DNA of 64,000 nucleotides. It comes from Phosphitispora fastidiosa. GTDB lineage: Bacteria > Bacillota > Thermincolia > Thermincolales > UBA2595. Where the stretch lies: positions 46,133 to 110,132 of the forward strand of contig NZ_JAHHUL010000007.1 of the NCBI RefSeq assembly GCF_019008365.1, in the 5' to 3' direction. The notes under the pieces are model-generated. The model was not told where the DNA came from, searched no databases, and was given only the letters and a program-made list of their open reading frames with translations. The position numbers were made by a program, and so were the translations under genes. Within the stretch, counting starts at the first letter, position 1, and every line of letters starts with the position of its first letter. Positions 32,017 to 41,610 of this stretch are shown here, piece by piece.

Positions 32017-33192
32017 TTACTCCACGAGCTGCCACTTGCCGTTTTTGATTTCCACCAGTACCAGGTCACTTTCCGCGAGCCCGTTATGGTCTTCGGGTGA
32101 CATGTTGAAAATGCCGGTAACTCCGGCGAAGTTTTTGGTATTCTCAAGCTCGGTCCTGATTTTTTCCCTGTCAGGTCCGGCTTTTTCGATGGCATTTACC
32201 GCTAGCTGCACAGCATCCCAGGCATATCCGCCAAAGGGGTTTGGCGGGCCGTATTTAGCCTCATATTGTTCTGCATATCCGGTAAGTACTGATTTCTGGG
32301 CATCAGTTTCCGCAAGGATGTCGGCAACCAGCAGCTTTCCGATGGGGAAGATGACGCCATCAGCCGCTTCCCCGGCGAGGTCAATAAAGGTCTGGTTCCC
32401 GATACCGTGGCTGTGGATCAGGGGAGCATTAACAGCCATCTGCCTGTAGTTTGCGGTCAGGCTGGAGGCGGCGGGAGGGATGGCCCAGGCAATCACGGCC
32501 TGGGGGTCATTTTTCTTAATGTTGGTAAGCTGTGAGGTCATCATGGTATCTTCCTGTTCAAACTTTTCCTGGACCACTATTTCAATACCTGATGCCGCAG
32601 CTGCCTTTTCAAATTCTACCCGGCCGCTGTCACCATATGCGCTGTTGACACTCATAAAGGCCACCTTGGTCATTCCATTGGCCTTGAGGTATTCAACTAT
32701 TTTGGCAGCCACCAGGCTGTCACTCTGAGCAGTCTTAAATACCCACCGGCGTTCTTCGAGGGGTTCCACAATATTGATGCTGGCTGCACATGAGATGAGG
32801 GGCACACCGGCATTTTCCGCGGATTCCACCATTGCCATTGTTGAGCCGCTGGTGCTGGCCCCGATAATTGCCAGGACATTCTGCTGGATCAGCTTCTTTG
32901 CTGCCAGTGCGGCTTCTGTCTCATTGCTCTTAGTGTCCAGCATAATTACTTCCAGCTCAGTTCCATTGATGCCGCCATTTTTGTTGATGTCATCAATCAT
33001 CATTTCAACCGTGTTGCGCTCAGGTATTCCCAGGGATGAAGACTTTCCTGAAATGTCCAGGACTACCCCGATTTTGTAGGACTTGCTTTCATTTGGCCCT
33101 GCCGTTTTATCTGCCGAACTACCACAGCCGCTGATTAATGCAGCGATAATGCTTAAACATACCAGAAGGGGAAGGATTAATCGTTTCAGCAC
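32017..33192 (-). CDS. livK: Branched-chain amino acid ABC transporter substrate-binding lipoprotein (LivK1)
   Basis: A periplasmic-binding-type protein of 391 residues. The lipobox ISGC follows a hydrophobic signal, so it is anchored to the outer face of the membrane. The mature part has YKIGVVLDISGKSSSLGIPERNT and IGASTSGSTMAM blocks of the LivK (type 1) fold. It is closely similar to the two other livK genes here (37571 and 39318). It is the last gene of the liv region and has its own T-box leader, so it can be induced on its own. Confidence 0.9.
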   Translation of the reverse strand: MLKRLILPLLVCLSIIAALISGCGSSADKTAGPNESKSYKIGVVLDISGKSSSLGIPERNTVEMMIDDINKNGGINGTELEVIMLDTKSNETEAALAAKKLIQQNVLAIIGASTSGSTMAMVESAENAGVPLISCAASINIVEPLEERRWVFKTAQSDSLVAAKIVEYLKANGMTKVAFMSVNSAYGDSGRVEFEKAAAASGIEIVVQEKFEQEDTMMTSQLTNIKKNDPQAVIAWAIPPAASSLTANYRQMAVNAPLIHSHGIGNQTFIDLAGEAADGVIFPIGKLLVADILAETDAQKSVLTGYAEQYEAKYGPPNPFGGYAWDAVQLAVNAIEKAGPDREKIRTELENTKNFAGVTGIFNMSPEDHNGLAESDLVLVEIKNGKWQLVE

Positions 33193-33362
33193 AGTAAACC
33201 ACTCCTTTTTTCATACTTGTTTTAGCAGCGGACTTTTTCAGTCCTGCTCTATATATTAAAGCTGCCGTTGGGAGGTTTCTGCTTTAGTGCAAACCATCCT
33301 ACCGGACTCCTGAAGGCAACTCAGAAATACATAATTTACAGCCAAAACCGTGTCCTGGAAAT

Positions 33363-33732
33363 TAAAAAAAGCCACTCATCCCTTAGGGACGAGAAGCTTA
33401 TAGCTTTCCGCGATACCACCCGAATTGGCTGCAGGTGCAGCCCACTCCTATGCAGGTACGAGATTCGTTAGCCAGCAGCCAACTGCCAAGCCAATCGCCA
33501 ATTCCCGGCTCCTAACTCCCGGCTCCTGACTCCTGCCTAGAATCCGATACCCTCTGCCTGTTAACGGTGGAGTGCCGGCACAGCCTACAAGGAGAGTCTG
33601 AAACGTGTTCAGGTGTCCCTTCAGCCTGCAGTTCAGGAGGGAATTTCAACTGTCCATTACCGGAAAGGCTCTCAGTCGGCGGCCTTATCTCCCTGTACGG
33701 CATGAAGCAGTTTACTTGTCTCCGTCATCACT
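33363..33732 (-). promoter_or_regulatory. T-box leader upstream of livK1
   Basis: On the minus strand, stem I starts AGTGATGACGGAGACAAGTA near 33732. The T-box GGGTGGTATCGCG is at 33409-33421, and a terminator with CTCGTCCC/GGGATGAG stem and seven Ts is at 33363-33396. In the specifier position GAA-ATT-CC, the codon ATT (33642-33644) indicates tRNA-Ile. About 170 nt separate the terminator from livK1. The message would be read through when isoleucyl-tRNA is uncharged. Confidence 0.85.
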
Positions 33733-33831
33733 TTTGCGTGGTATATTTAATTCATTTAAACACATGATATTCAGTGGCCCCAAAAAATGTGCCACCAATT
33801 ATATTACGCCAGCATGCACTGACTAATGCTA

Positions 33832-34554
33832 CTAAGCATGCAGCCTGGCGCCCAGGTAGGCTGACTGGACCCTGGTATCCTGCAGCATATCTCGGGCCCT
33901 GCCGGCCAGGGAAATCTGTCCCCGTTCAATAATATAAGCCCTGTCGGCCACCTTTAGGGCGGCCTTGGCGTTCTGCTCAACCATCAGGATTGTGGTGCCG
34001 CGCTTTTTCAGGCTCACCAGGATATCAAATATTTCTTTTACCACTAAGGGGGCCAGGCCCAGTGAGGGTTCATCCAGGAGCAGGACCTTTGGTTTGGCCA
34101 TCAAACCCCTGCCGATTGCCAGCATTTGCTGTTCACCGCCGCTCAGAGTACCGGCCAGCTGGGTTTCTCTGCCACGCAGGGCAGGGAAGAGGGAAAAAAT
34201 ATTTTCAATGTCATCATTAATTAATTTTTTATCGGTTTTATACCGGTGATAGGCGCCCAGCTTCAAGTTATCGATTATAGAAAGAGAATCAAAGACCTCC
34301 CTGTGTTCGGGAACAAGGCTGATGCCTGCTTTGACCACATCCTGTACCGGCATGCAGCTGGTCTGTACGGTTCCAAGGTACACCTGGCCTGACTTAGGCC
34401 TGTGAATACCTGCGATGGTGCTCAGCAGGGTCGTTTTACCGGCTCCGTTAGCACCGATAATAGTTACTATCTCGCCTTTTTCAACATCCAGGGAAACACT
34501 GTTTAGAACCTTGATTCTCCCGTGATATGTTTCGATTTTGACAACCTTCAGCAT
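33832..34554 (-). CDS. livF: Branched-chain amino acid ABC transporter ATPase LivF
   Basis: An ABC ATPase of 240 residues. Walker A is GANGAGKTT near residue 34, the signature is LSGGEQQMLAIGR near 136 and Walker B is VLLLDEPSLGLAP near 156. The length and C-terminus match LivF rather than LivG. Its ATG overlaps the livG stop by one base (TAATG), so the two are coupled. It is the last gene of livHMGF before the livK1 leader. Confidence 0.92.
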   Translation of the reverse strand: MLKVVKIETYHGRIKVLNSVSLDVEKGEIVTIIGANGAGKTTLLSTIAGIHRPKSGQVYLGTVQTSCMPVQDVVKAGISLVPEHREVFDSLSIIDNLKLGAYHRYKTDKKLINDDIENIFSLFPALRGRETQLAGTLSGGEQQMLAIGRGLMAKPKVLLLDEPSLGLAPLVVKEIFDILVSLKKRGTTILMVEQNAKAALKVADRAYIIERGQISLAGRARDMLQDTRVQSAYLGARLHA

Positions 34555-35318
34555 TATAAGCCCTCCTCACCCAGGTAAGCCGTAATGACCTCCTGGTTGT
34601 TCTGAATCTCATAAGGTGTGCCCTCGGCAAGCTTATTGCCGAAATTGAGCACTACCAACCGGTCGGTAATTTCCATAACGGTTTCCATGTCGTGTTCCAC
34701 CAGTATGATTGTAATTCCCTGATCTCTGAGGGTATATATAATATCAACCAATTCCCTGGTCTCACTGGAGTTGAGCCCGGCTGCCGGTTCATCCAGAAGC
34801 AGCAGTTCCGGTTCCAGGGCGATGGCCCGGGCAATTTCCAGCATTTTTTGCTGACCGTAAGGCAGATTGTTGGCCGGTTCCATTGCCTTGTCGGCCAGAC
34901 CGGTCAGGGCCAGCTTTTCCAGGGAACTTTCTACTATTTTGCTTTCTTCGACCTGAACGGGCCACAGCGGGAAAACTGCTCCCAGAAGCCCTGTACGGCT
35001 CCGGATATGCCGCCCGACCATAACATTCTCCAGTACTGTCATATTGTTAAAAACCTGGAGATTTTGAAAGGTCCGGGCAATTCCCAGGGCGGCTACTTTA
35101 TGAGTGGGCAGACAGGTGATCTCTGTATCATTAAAGTAAATATTACCTTGAGTAGGGGGATAAACACCGGTCATCAGGTTAAAAAGTGTCGTCTTACCGG
35201 CGCCGTTCGGCCCGATGACGGCAATAATTTCTCCCTTGGAGACAGAAAAAGAGACATCACTGACCGCATGAACCCCGCCGAAGGTTTTGGTGAGATGATT
35301 TACCTCAAGGAGTTTCAT
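34554..35318 (-). CDS. livG: Branched-chain amino acid ABC transporter ATPase LivG
   Basis: An ABC ATPase of 254 residues. Walker A is GPNGAGKTT near residue 35, the LivG-type variant signature is [13 protein letters not shown], and Walker B is [12 protein letters not shown]. The start at MKLLEVNHL is used because GGAG lies eight bases before it. Upstream extension overlaps livM heavily. The gene overlaps livM by 14 bases. Confidence 0.92.
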   Translation of the reverse strand: MKLLEVNHLTKTFGGVHAVSDVSFSVSKGEIIAVIGPNGAGKTTLFNLMTGVYPPTQGNIYFNDTEITCLPTHKVAALGIARTFQNLQVFNNMTVLENVMVGRHIRSRTGLLGAVFPLWPVQVEESKIVESSLEKLALTGLADKAMEPANNLPYGQQKMLEIARAIALEPELLLLDEPAAGLNSSETRELVDIIYTLRDQGITIILVEHDMETVMEITDRLVVLNFGNKLAEGTPYEIQNNQEVITAYLGEEGL

Positions 35319-36318
35319 TGGCACGCTCCTTTCTGTATCTCCAGCCTTCATAGGCTTTAACCAAGCTTGCCGTAAGGCCGTCAGGCATAAAAATCATAAT
35401 GACAACAAGAATAATTCCGTATACTACAATTTCATATTCTCCTCCGGCCTGAGGTATCAAAAGAGGCATAAACTCCTTTAAACTTTCTGCCATGATAGTG
35501 ATTACAGATACTCCAAAAATAGGTCCCCAGATGCTGGCAAGGCCTCCCACAACTGCCATGACCACAAACTGTATGGAAGTCATCAGTCCGAAGGGGCTGG
35601 GGCTGATAAAGGTAATATAATGGGCATAGAGGCTGCCGGCCATACTTGCATAGACGGCGCTCAGGGCAAAAACCTGCAGCTTATGCCTGTCTGTATCCAC
35701 ACCCAGGCTCTGGGCGGCGAACTCGCTGCCGTGAATTGACCTGAGGGCACGACCGATTCGGGAATGGACCACATTGTTGGCCAGAATCAAAGCTAACAGG
35801 GCCAGTATCCAGACCAGAAAATAAAATTTGAAATCATTATTAAAAATCAGTTTGCCGATGGACAGGTATGGTATCCCTTTGCTCAGACCCGACGGACCGC
35901 CTGTCAGTTCCACTTCTTCCATCAGGATAACATGTATGATAAGACCAAACCCAAGGGTGGCCAGGGCAAGGTAGTGTTCCTTCAGTCTGAAAATCGGAAT
36001 GCCTATTAAATAAGCTATCATTCCGGTCCCCACAGCCCCGGCAGCCATTGCCAGCCATGGAGAAATATTATATGTTGAGGTGAGAATTCCGGAGGTATAG
36101 GCTCCAAGTCCGTAAAAAGCAGCATGACCCAGGGATATTTGTCCGGCATATCCCATCAGGAGACAGAGGCCGACGACAACTATGGTATGGATACCTATAA
36201 TAACCAGAACGCTGAGGTAATAATTATTGGTAATCACAAAAGGGAGAGTAAAAATAACCAAAGTAAATAAAAGTATCAGTGCGTGTCGTAATCGTTTTTG
36301 TTTTAAAAGGTCTTTCAT
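35305..36318 (-). CDS. livM: Branched-chain amino acid ABC transporter permease LivM
   Basis: A permease of 337 residues with about ten hydrophobic helices. The LivM markers LLMGYAGQISLGHAAFYGLGAY and the EAA-like SIHGSEFAAQSLGVD cytoplasmic loop are present. It pairs with LivH to form the channel. It starts 10 bases after livH ends with GGAGGG as ribosome binding site. Confidence 0.92.
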   Translation of the reverse strand: MKDLLKQKRLRHALILLFTLVIFTLPFVITNNYYLSVLVIIGIHTIVVVGLCLLMGYAGQISLGHAAFYGLGAYTSGILTSTYNISPWLAMAAGAVGTGMIAYLIGIPIFRLKEHYLALATLGFGLIIHVILMEEVELTGGPSGLSKGIPYLSIGKLIFNNDFKFYFLVWILALLALILANNVVHSRIGRALRSIHGSEFAAQSLGVDTDRHKLQVFALSAVYASMAGSLYAHYITFISPSPFGLMTSIQFVVMAVVGGLASIWGPIFGVSVITIMAESLKEFMPLLIPQAGGEYEIVVYGIILVVIMIFMPDGLTASLVKAYEGWRYRKERANETP

Positions 36319-36328
36319 AAGGCCCTCC

Positions 36329-37210
36329 TTATACGCGTTTAGTGCCGGATGTCCCGAATAGTCCGCCGGGTTTCAGGAAAAGAACCAGGAGGAGGATGAC
36401 AAACGCAATCCCATCCTTGTATCCCGATGATAGCAGGCCTGCGCCCATTGATTCCATGATTCCCAGGGCCAGGCCGCCGATAACGGCGCCCGGTGTACTG
36501 CTCAAACCTCCCAGAACTGCAGCCACAAAGCCTTTAAGCCCGAGCATAAGGCCCATATCATAGGTGACATATGTTATTGGGGCTATCACTATTCCGGCCA
36601 GGGCAGTCAGGGCAGCGCTGAACACGAAGGCCAGCAGGGACATTCGCTGGGGGTTGATTCCCATGAGACGCGCGGCAAACTTGTTGACCACACATGCTCT
36701 GAGGGCTTTACCCCAGTAGGTGTATTCAAAGATGAAAAAGGTAAGGGCCAGAACCAGCACGGTTGTTCCGATTACCCAAAGGCTCTGGGGAACAATAGTC
36801 GCTCCTCCGATATGCAGGGGGCCGCCTTTGGTAAAGGGCGCCAGCTTATAGGGGTTTGTGCCCCAAATCAGCAGGGCAATACCCTTTATTGCTGTTGATA
36901 AACCGATTGTGATAATAACGAGTGTTAACGGGGAGGCTTTTTTTGCAGTCCTGATAGCCCCGAATTCTATCAGGCCAACTACAATCATAACCAGAATAAC
37001 TGCAATTACCAGAGCGCCTGCGGCAGGTACTCCGGCATTGACGAGGGTTACCATGAACATGGCCCCCAGCATCACAAATTCACCCTGAGCAAAGTTTATG
37101 ATACCCGTGACATTATGTATTATTACAAATCCTAAAGCAACCAGGGCATAGATTCCGCCCATTGTCAGGCCGCTGAGCAAGTATTGCAGAAGTTCGCTGG
37201 ATAGGCTCAT
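36329..37210 (-). CDS. livH: Branched-chain amino acid ABC transporter permease LivH
   Basis: A permease of 293 residues, LivH type: LSGLTMGGIYALVALGFVI at the start, GIINFAQGEFVMLGA, and the FAARLMGINPQRM loop for ATPase contact. It is first in the livHMGF run, 360 bp downstream of livK2. A foldback element (37299-37550) now lies in that gap and might affect read-through from the T-box promoter. Confidence 0.92.
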   Translation of the reverse strand: MSLSSELLQYLLSGLTMGGIYALVALGFVIIHNVTGIINFAQGEFVMLGAMFMVTLVNAGVPAAGALVIAVILVMIVVGLIEFGAIRTAKKASPLTLVIITIGLSTAIKGIALLIWGTNPYKLAPFTKGGPLHIGGATIVPQSLWVIGTTVLVLALTFFIFEYTYWGKALRACVVNKFAARLMGINPQRMSLLAFVFSAALTALAGIVIAPITYVTYDMGLMLGLKGFVAAVLGGLSSTPGAVIGGLALGIMESMGAGLLSSGYKDGIAFVILLLVLFLKPGGLFGTSGTKRV

Positions 37211-37298
37211 GTCATCCTCCCTTAAGGTGTTTTGAGTTTCTTAAAAAATTTCCTCTAAGCTCAAAGCTTTGTGCCTTATTATCCTGTACTATTAGCTC

Positions 37299-37550
37299 CG
37301 GAAATGACCGTGGAATTTGGTGAGGTGTTGTACAAGATTTTCCTTGCACTGTCATCGTGAGAAATCTTACTGAGGTTCCGTTAAGCGAAGTCGCGGACCG
37401 TAGCCATGGATGGCGTAGCCGCCACTGAGCCAGGGATGGCGAATTGGCGGTTTAGTCCGTGACTTCGCCAGGAACAAGGTTAGATTTCTCCGGTGTCAGT
37501 GCGGAAAATCGGTACAATAGCTCACCATATTTCATTCCCGGTCATTTCCG
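37299..37550. mobile_element. MITE-like foldback element, copy B
   Basis: A 252-bp element with CGGAAATGACCG at the left and its exact complement at the right. It has about 90-bp imperfect inverted arms that match copy A at 17899-18249 (shared TTGTACAAGATTTTCC, GGAACAAGGTTAGATTTCTCC and GGTACAATA segments). The core is short and lacks the doubled 55-bp hairpins of copy A. It separates livK2 from livH. Confidence 0.7.
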
Positions 37551-37570
37551 AGAGTCTGCATAGTTACCGG

Positions 37571-38746
37571 TTATTTGGCGGGTATCCAGCTGCCTTCTGA
37601 GATTTCCACCATAACCATACTGTCGAGACCAAGGCCGTTATGGTCCTCAGGAGACATATTAAAGACACCCGAAATGCCCACGAAATTGGTTGTTTTTTCT
37701 AATTCCTCCCTGATTTTGCCCCTGTCGGGACCTGCTTTTTCCACGGCGTTGAGGACTATCTGCAGAGCATCCCAGGCATGACCGCCAAAGGTGTTCCGCG
37801 GGCCGTATTTTGCTTCAAAATCGGTCGCGTATTCGACCAGAACCTGCTTCTGCGGGTCATCCTCCGGGAGACCTTCGGCCACCAGGAGCTTACCGACCGG
37901 GAAGACCACACCATTGGCTGACTCACCGGCCAAATCAATAAATGTTTTGTTGCCGATTCCATGGCTGTGGATAAGAGGCACTGTGAGGCCCAAATCCGCA
38001 AAACCGGTTGTAAAGCTGGAAGCTGAGGGCGGTATAGCCCAGCAGAGCACTGCCTGCGGGTCAGACTTTTTGATGTTGGTGAGCTGTGAGGTCATGATAG
38101 TATCATTTACCTCAAATTTTTCCATAACCAAAATTTCAATACCTTCCTTGGCAGCTGCTTTTTCGAACTCTACCTTGCCGCTGTCGCCAAAGGCGTTATT
38201 CATGCTGGCAAAGGCTATTTTTGTGAGACCCTTGGATTTCAGGTAAGCAGCTACCCTTTCAGCTACCAAGCTGTCGCTCTGGGCGGTTTTAAAGACCCAT
38301 TTGCGTTCATTAACTGGCTCCACAATACGAATACTGGCGGCAGCTGAAACGAGGGGAATCTCTGCCTGCTGGATACCCTCCAGCATTGCCAGGGTGGTGC
38401 CGCTGGTGCTGCAGCCGATAATGGCCAGGACATCCTTCTGGATGAGACTCTTGGCAGCCAGGGCGGCTTCTGTTTCATTACTCTTGTTGTCCAGCATAAT
38501 CAATTCAATGGGATGACCGTCAATGCCGCCATTTTCATTGAGCTTCTCAACAATCATATTCACTGTGTCCCGCTCGGGAACACCCAGGGAAGAACCCGGA
38601 CCTGAGATGTCAAAAATTGCTCCGATTTTATAGGGCTCTTTTGATTCTGCAGAACTGCTTTTTTCAGGAGTTTCCTGTGTACCTCCGCAGCCTGCCAGGA
38701 CAAGGCCCAATACCAGGGCAATCACTAGGATAGCGCGTTTTTTCAT
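37571..38746 (-). CDS. livK: Branched-chain amino acid ABC transporter substrate-binding lipoprotein (LivK2)
   Basis: A LivK-type lipoprotein of 391 residues, with lipobox LAGC after a hydrophobic signal (MKKRAILVIALVLGLV). The mature part has YKIGAIFDISGPGSSLGVPERDT and IGCSTSGTTLAM. It is similar to LivK1 and LivK3 along its full length. The start is placed at the signal peptide Met. An upstream in-frame stretch would put polar residues before the signal. It is preceded by a T-box and followed by livHMGF. Confidence 0.9.
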   Translation of the reverse strand: MKKRAILVIALVLGLVLAGCGGTQETPEKSSSAESKEPYKIGAIFDISGPGSSLGVPERDTVNMIVEKLNENGGIDGHPIELIMLDNKSNETEAALAAKSLIQKDVLAIIGCSTSGTTLAMLEGIQQAEIPLVSAAASIRIVEPVNERKWVFKTAQSDSLVAERVAAYLKSKGLTKIAFASMNNAFGDSGKVEFEKAAAKEGIEILVMEKFEVNDTIMTSQLTNIKKSDPQAVLCWAIPPSASSFTTGFADLGLTVPLIHSHGIGNKTFIDLAGESANGVVFPVGKLLVAEGLPEDDPQKQVLVEYATDFEAKYGPRNTFGGHAWDALQIVLNAVEKAGPDRGKIREELEKTTNFVGISGVFNMSPEDHNGLGLDSMVMVEISEGSWIPAK

Positions 38747-38881
38747 CAACCGTTCCACCGTTTCACACTCCTTGAAGTTTATTGTTTTTATAGTCAAGCA
38801 CCTGTTTCTCCCAGGTGACGGGATTTCCATCCTGCCATATGCCTCGTTGGGCTAACCGTTCTAACCCGTAACAATAAAAAC

Positions 38882-39196
38882 AAAAAACTTCCCGTCCTAA
38901 CAGGGACGAGAAGTTTATACTTCACGCGGTACCACCCAGATTGGCTGCAGTGCAGCCCTCTCTAATTGCAGGTACAAGATTCATCTCTGACTGAATCTGA
39001 TACCTTCTGCCTGTTAACGGTGGAGAGCCGGCACGGCCTACCAGGAGTACCCATCAATTTGTGAAATGCATGGGGTTCCCTTCAACCTGCAGTTCAGGAG
39101 GGAATTTCAGCTGACCGGTAAAGGGAAAGGCTTGCAGTCTACGGCCCTTCCTCCCTGGACAAACCGGGACAACTTACTTGTCTCCGTCATCACTTT
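38882..39196 (-). promoter_or_regulatory. T-box leader upstream of livK2-livHMGF
   Basis: Stem I begins AGTGATGACGGAGACAAGTA near 39196. The T-box GGGTGGTACCGCG is at 38935-38947, and the terminator (CGTCCC/GGACGGG plus six Ts) is at 38882-38911. The specifier context GAA-ATT-CC (39103-39105) again points to isoleucine. It is clearly homologous to the leader at 33363, so one leader was probably duplicated with its livK gene. Confidence 0.88.
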
Positions 39197-39317
39197 TTAC
39201 ATTGAGTGTCTAAGTTTGTTGACAGCCAATTGCAATTTTGACTGAATATTAAAAAGATAATAGCACAAACTTCTGTCCCTGTAAACACTTTTTTAGTTAA
39301 TCACAAAACTTTTTGTA

Positions 39318-40490
39318 TTATTTGACCAGCTCCCATTTTCCATCGCTGACTTTTACCATGACCAGGCAGTCTTTAGTGAGACCGCTGTGGTCCTCGGGGG
39401 TAAAGTTAAATATGGCGGTTACCCCTGTGAAACTGGTGTTTTCAATCTCATCCCTTATCTTTGCAGGGTCAGGACCCACTTTTTCCAGGGCTTGAGCTAC
39501 TATTTTAACTGCATCCCAGGCATGCCCGCCGAAGGTACTCCTGGGACCAAATTGCTCCTCGTATTTTTGGGCATATTCGTTTGTGATTGCTTTCTGCGGG
39601 TCGGAGTCGGCCAGTTGTTCGGCAACAAGCAGGCGGCCAATCGGGAAGACTGTTCCTTCGGCAGCCTTTTCGGCCAGGTCCAGATATGTCTGGTTCCCAA
39701 CCCCGGAACTATGGATTAGTGGTGCCTCAATACCCATCTGGCTGAAGTTAGAGGTAAAACTTGAGGCCGCGGGTGGGATGGCCCAACAGATAACGGCATC
39801 AGGGTTCTGACTCTTAATATTGGTTAACTGGGAAGTCATAATGGTGTCAGCCGTTTCGAATTTTTCTTTAGCAACAATTGTAATCCCGGCTGCTGCTGCT
39901 GCCTTTTCAAACTCAGTCCGGCCGCTGTCGCCGTAAGCATCATTTACCGATGCCAGGGCAACCTTGCTCATCCCGTTGGCCTTCAGGTAATCAGTGATTT
40001 TTTCAGCCACAATGCTGTCACTCTGGGCAACCTTGAAGACCCACTGGCGCTCTGCCACCGGTTCGGTGATCCGGACACTGGCGGCACAGGAGATTAGGGG
40101 AATCTGAGCGTTTTGTATCATTTCAACCATGGCCATTGTGGTGCCGCTGCTGCTGGAACCGATGATGGCAGCAACACCTTCCTGAATCAGGCTTTTGGCA
40201 GCCAGGGCAGCTTCTGTCTCATTACTTTTGCTGTCTTTAATAATAAGCTCAATGGGATGGCCATTGACTCCGCCGTTGGCATTTATTTCTTCAACCACCA
40301 TCTGGGCAGTGTCACGTTCCGGGATTCCCAGTGAGGAGGCTTTTCCGGAGATGTCGAAAATGGCTCCCACCTTATACGGTTCCAGACCATCACCGGATGT
40401 TGGCGCTGACCCGCCGCACCCTGACAGCAGCAGACCCATCAGCAATAAACCGGTCAGCAATGTGAAGATTTTCCTGTTCCTTTTAAACAC
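39318..40490 (-). CDS. livK: Branched-chain amino acid ABC transporter substrate-binding lipoprotein (LivK3)
   Basis: A LivK-type lipoprotein of 390 residues with signal and lipobox LSGC near residue 24. The mature part has YKVGAIFDISGKASSLGIPERDT and IGSSSSGTTMAM. It is the third paralogue in tandem. The start GTG at 40490 is preceded by AAAGGAAG at nine bases. Unlike the other two it lies behind a leader that is not a T-box. The three proteins may differ in ligand while sharing one permease. Confidence 0.9.
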   Translation of the reverse strand: MFKRNRKIFTLLTGLLLMGLLLSGCGGSAPTSGDGLEPYKVGAIFDISGKASSLGIPERDTAQMVVEEINANGGVNGHPIELIIKDSKSNETEAALAAKSLIQEGVAAIIGSSSSGTTMAMVEMIQNAQIPLISCAASVRITEPVAERQWVFKVAQSDSIVAEKITDYLKANGMSKVALASVNDAYGDSGRTEFEKAAAAAGITIVAKEKFETADTIMTSQLTNIKSQNPDAVICWAIPPAASSFTSNFSQMGIEAPLIHSSGVGNQTYLDLAEKAAEGTVFPIGRLLVAEQLADSDPQKAITNEYAQKYEEQFGPRSTFGGHAWDAVKIVAQALEKVGPDPAKIRDEIENTSFTGVTAIFNFTPEDHSGLTKDCLVMVKVSDGKWELVK

Positions 40491-40530
40491 GACTTGCACT
40501 TCCTTTCATAAAATATTTATATTTAAAAAA

Positions 40531-40735
40531 CAAAAAACACTCCGGAAAGGAGTGCTTTAATCTGATATATTACCCCATCCTGCCATGCTCCCGTAGTTTT
40601 AAGTTTTTTTGCCATGAACTATTGATAACATTTCCTGCATGCGGTCTGTAATGACCGACCCTGCAAACTGCCATACTACAAATAAGTACATTTTTCCTAC
40701 AAAATAATTTTATCACAATTATACATCTATGTAAA
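40531..40735 (-). promoter_or_regulatory. Attenuated leader of livK3 (unknown class)
   Basis: A sigma-A promoter (TTTACA, 17 bp, TAAAAT; 40707-40735) is followed by about 150 nt of leader and an intrinsic terminator (CACTCC/GGAGTG with six Ts, 40531-40556) some 40 nt before the gene. The leader has a hairpin TGCA..CGGTC/GACCG..TGCA and an ACTACGGGAGCATGGCAGG stretch. It is not a T-box and matches no riboswitch I recognise. Confidence 0.55.
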
Positions 40736-40890
40736 ATGTTTTTTAGGCGGCAAATAGCTGACAGAGCAGGAGAAATTACCTTGAAAAATGAACGGAAATT
40801 AATGAAGGAGGTTGTGTATTTTTCCGCGAATAGAAGTAAATATCAAGTTCATTTCTAACTATATAGAACTGCAGGAAGAGGGGAGATATT

Positions 40891-41562
40891 ATGAAAGTTT
40901 ATGCCATAAACGGAAGTTTCCGGACTGAGGGTAATACCGATATTATTATGGAAAAGATTCTGGAAGGGGCCCGGAGCAGGGGAGCAGAGACAGAAAAGGT
41001 TTTAGTTGACGACCTGAATCTCAGGTCATGTCAGGGTTGCCTGGAATGCCGGCAGGAGGGCATCTGCCGGCAGGAGGACGGACTGATGGACATTGTACGG
41101 AAATTTGAGCAGGCTGACGCTATAGTTATGGGGACACCCATTTACGGCAACTATATGACCGGACAGCTAAAAATACTGCTGGACCGTTTAATGGGAGTTA
41201 TCAGCAGGATCACCTATGTACCGGGAGGCGGGATTAAGTCGATTACCAGACTCGAACCCCAAAAACGTAATATAGTTACTGTCCTTACGGCAGGGGCGCC
41301 CACTCCCGAGTGTGCAGATGATGCCCTGAAGCTGTTCCGCAGGATGCTGGGTTCCCTCAATAATGGCGGTTTTATGGAAGAGATTGTTGCTGTGGGAATT
41401 AACGCCAAAGGCGCAATTGTGTTCCCAAAAGAAGAGTGGCTTAAGGTGGCCGGGAAATACAGGGTTCCGGATACCGATGCCTATGCTGAAAAAGCTATGG
41501 CCAGAAACCGGGAAGTATTGGAACGGGCCTTTAAACTGGGACAGGATTTGGTGGAAAAATAG
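40891..41562 (+). CDS. Flavodoxin-fold iron-sulfur flavoprotein / NADPH-dependent FMN reductase
   Basis: A protein of 223 residues with the N-terminal INGSFRTEGNTDIIM phosphate-binding loop of the FMN reductase/flavodoxin fold. A compact Cys motif CQGCLECRQEGIC near residues 48-60 is like that of archaeal and clostridial iron-sulfur flavoproteins, and MGTPIYGNYMTGQLK forms the flavin site. It probably carries FMN and one [4Fe-4S] cluster in cytosolic redox chemistry. GAGGGGAG precedes the ATG. DUF1540 follows 48 bp later, probably on the same transcript. Confidence 0.8.
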   Translation: MKVYAINGSFRTEGNTDIIMEKILEGARSRGAETEKVLVDDLNLRSCQGCLECRQEGICRQEDGLMDIVRKFEQADAIVMGTPIYGNYMTGQLKILLDRLMGVISRITYVPGGGIKSITRLEPQKRNIVTVLTAGAPTPECADDALKLFRRMLGSLNNGGFMEEIVAVGINAKGAIVFPKEEWLKVAGKYRVPDTDAYAEKAMARNREVLERAFKLGQDLVEK

Positions 41563-41610
41563 CATACTCCCGGCTCAATAGGGAAAACCTATTGACCAGG
41601 AGGTGATGAA

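Noticed and set aside
40814-40858. A 14-codon leader peptide after AAGGAGGT
   Set aside because: The GTG is only two bases from the ribosome binding site and the peptide has no regulatory codons.
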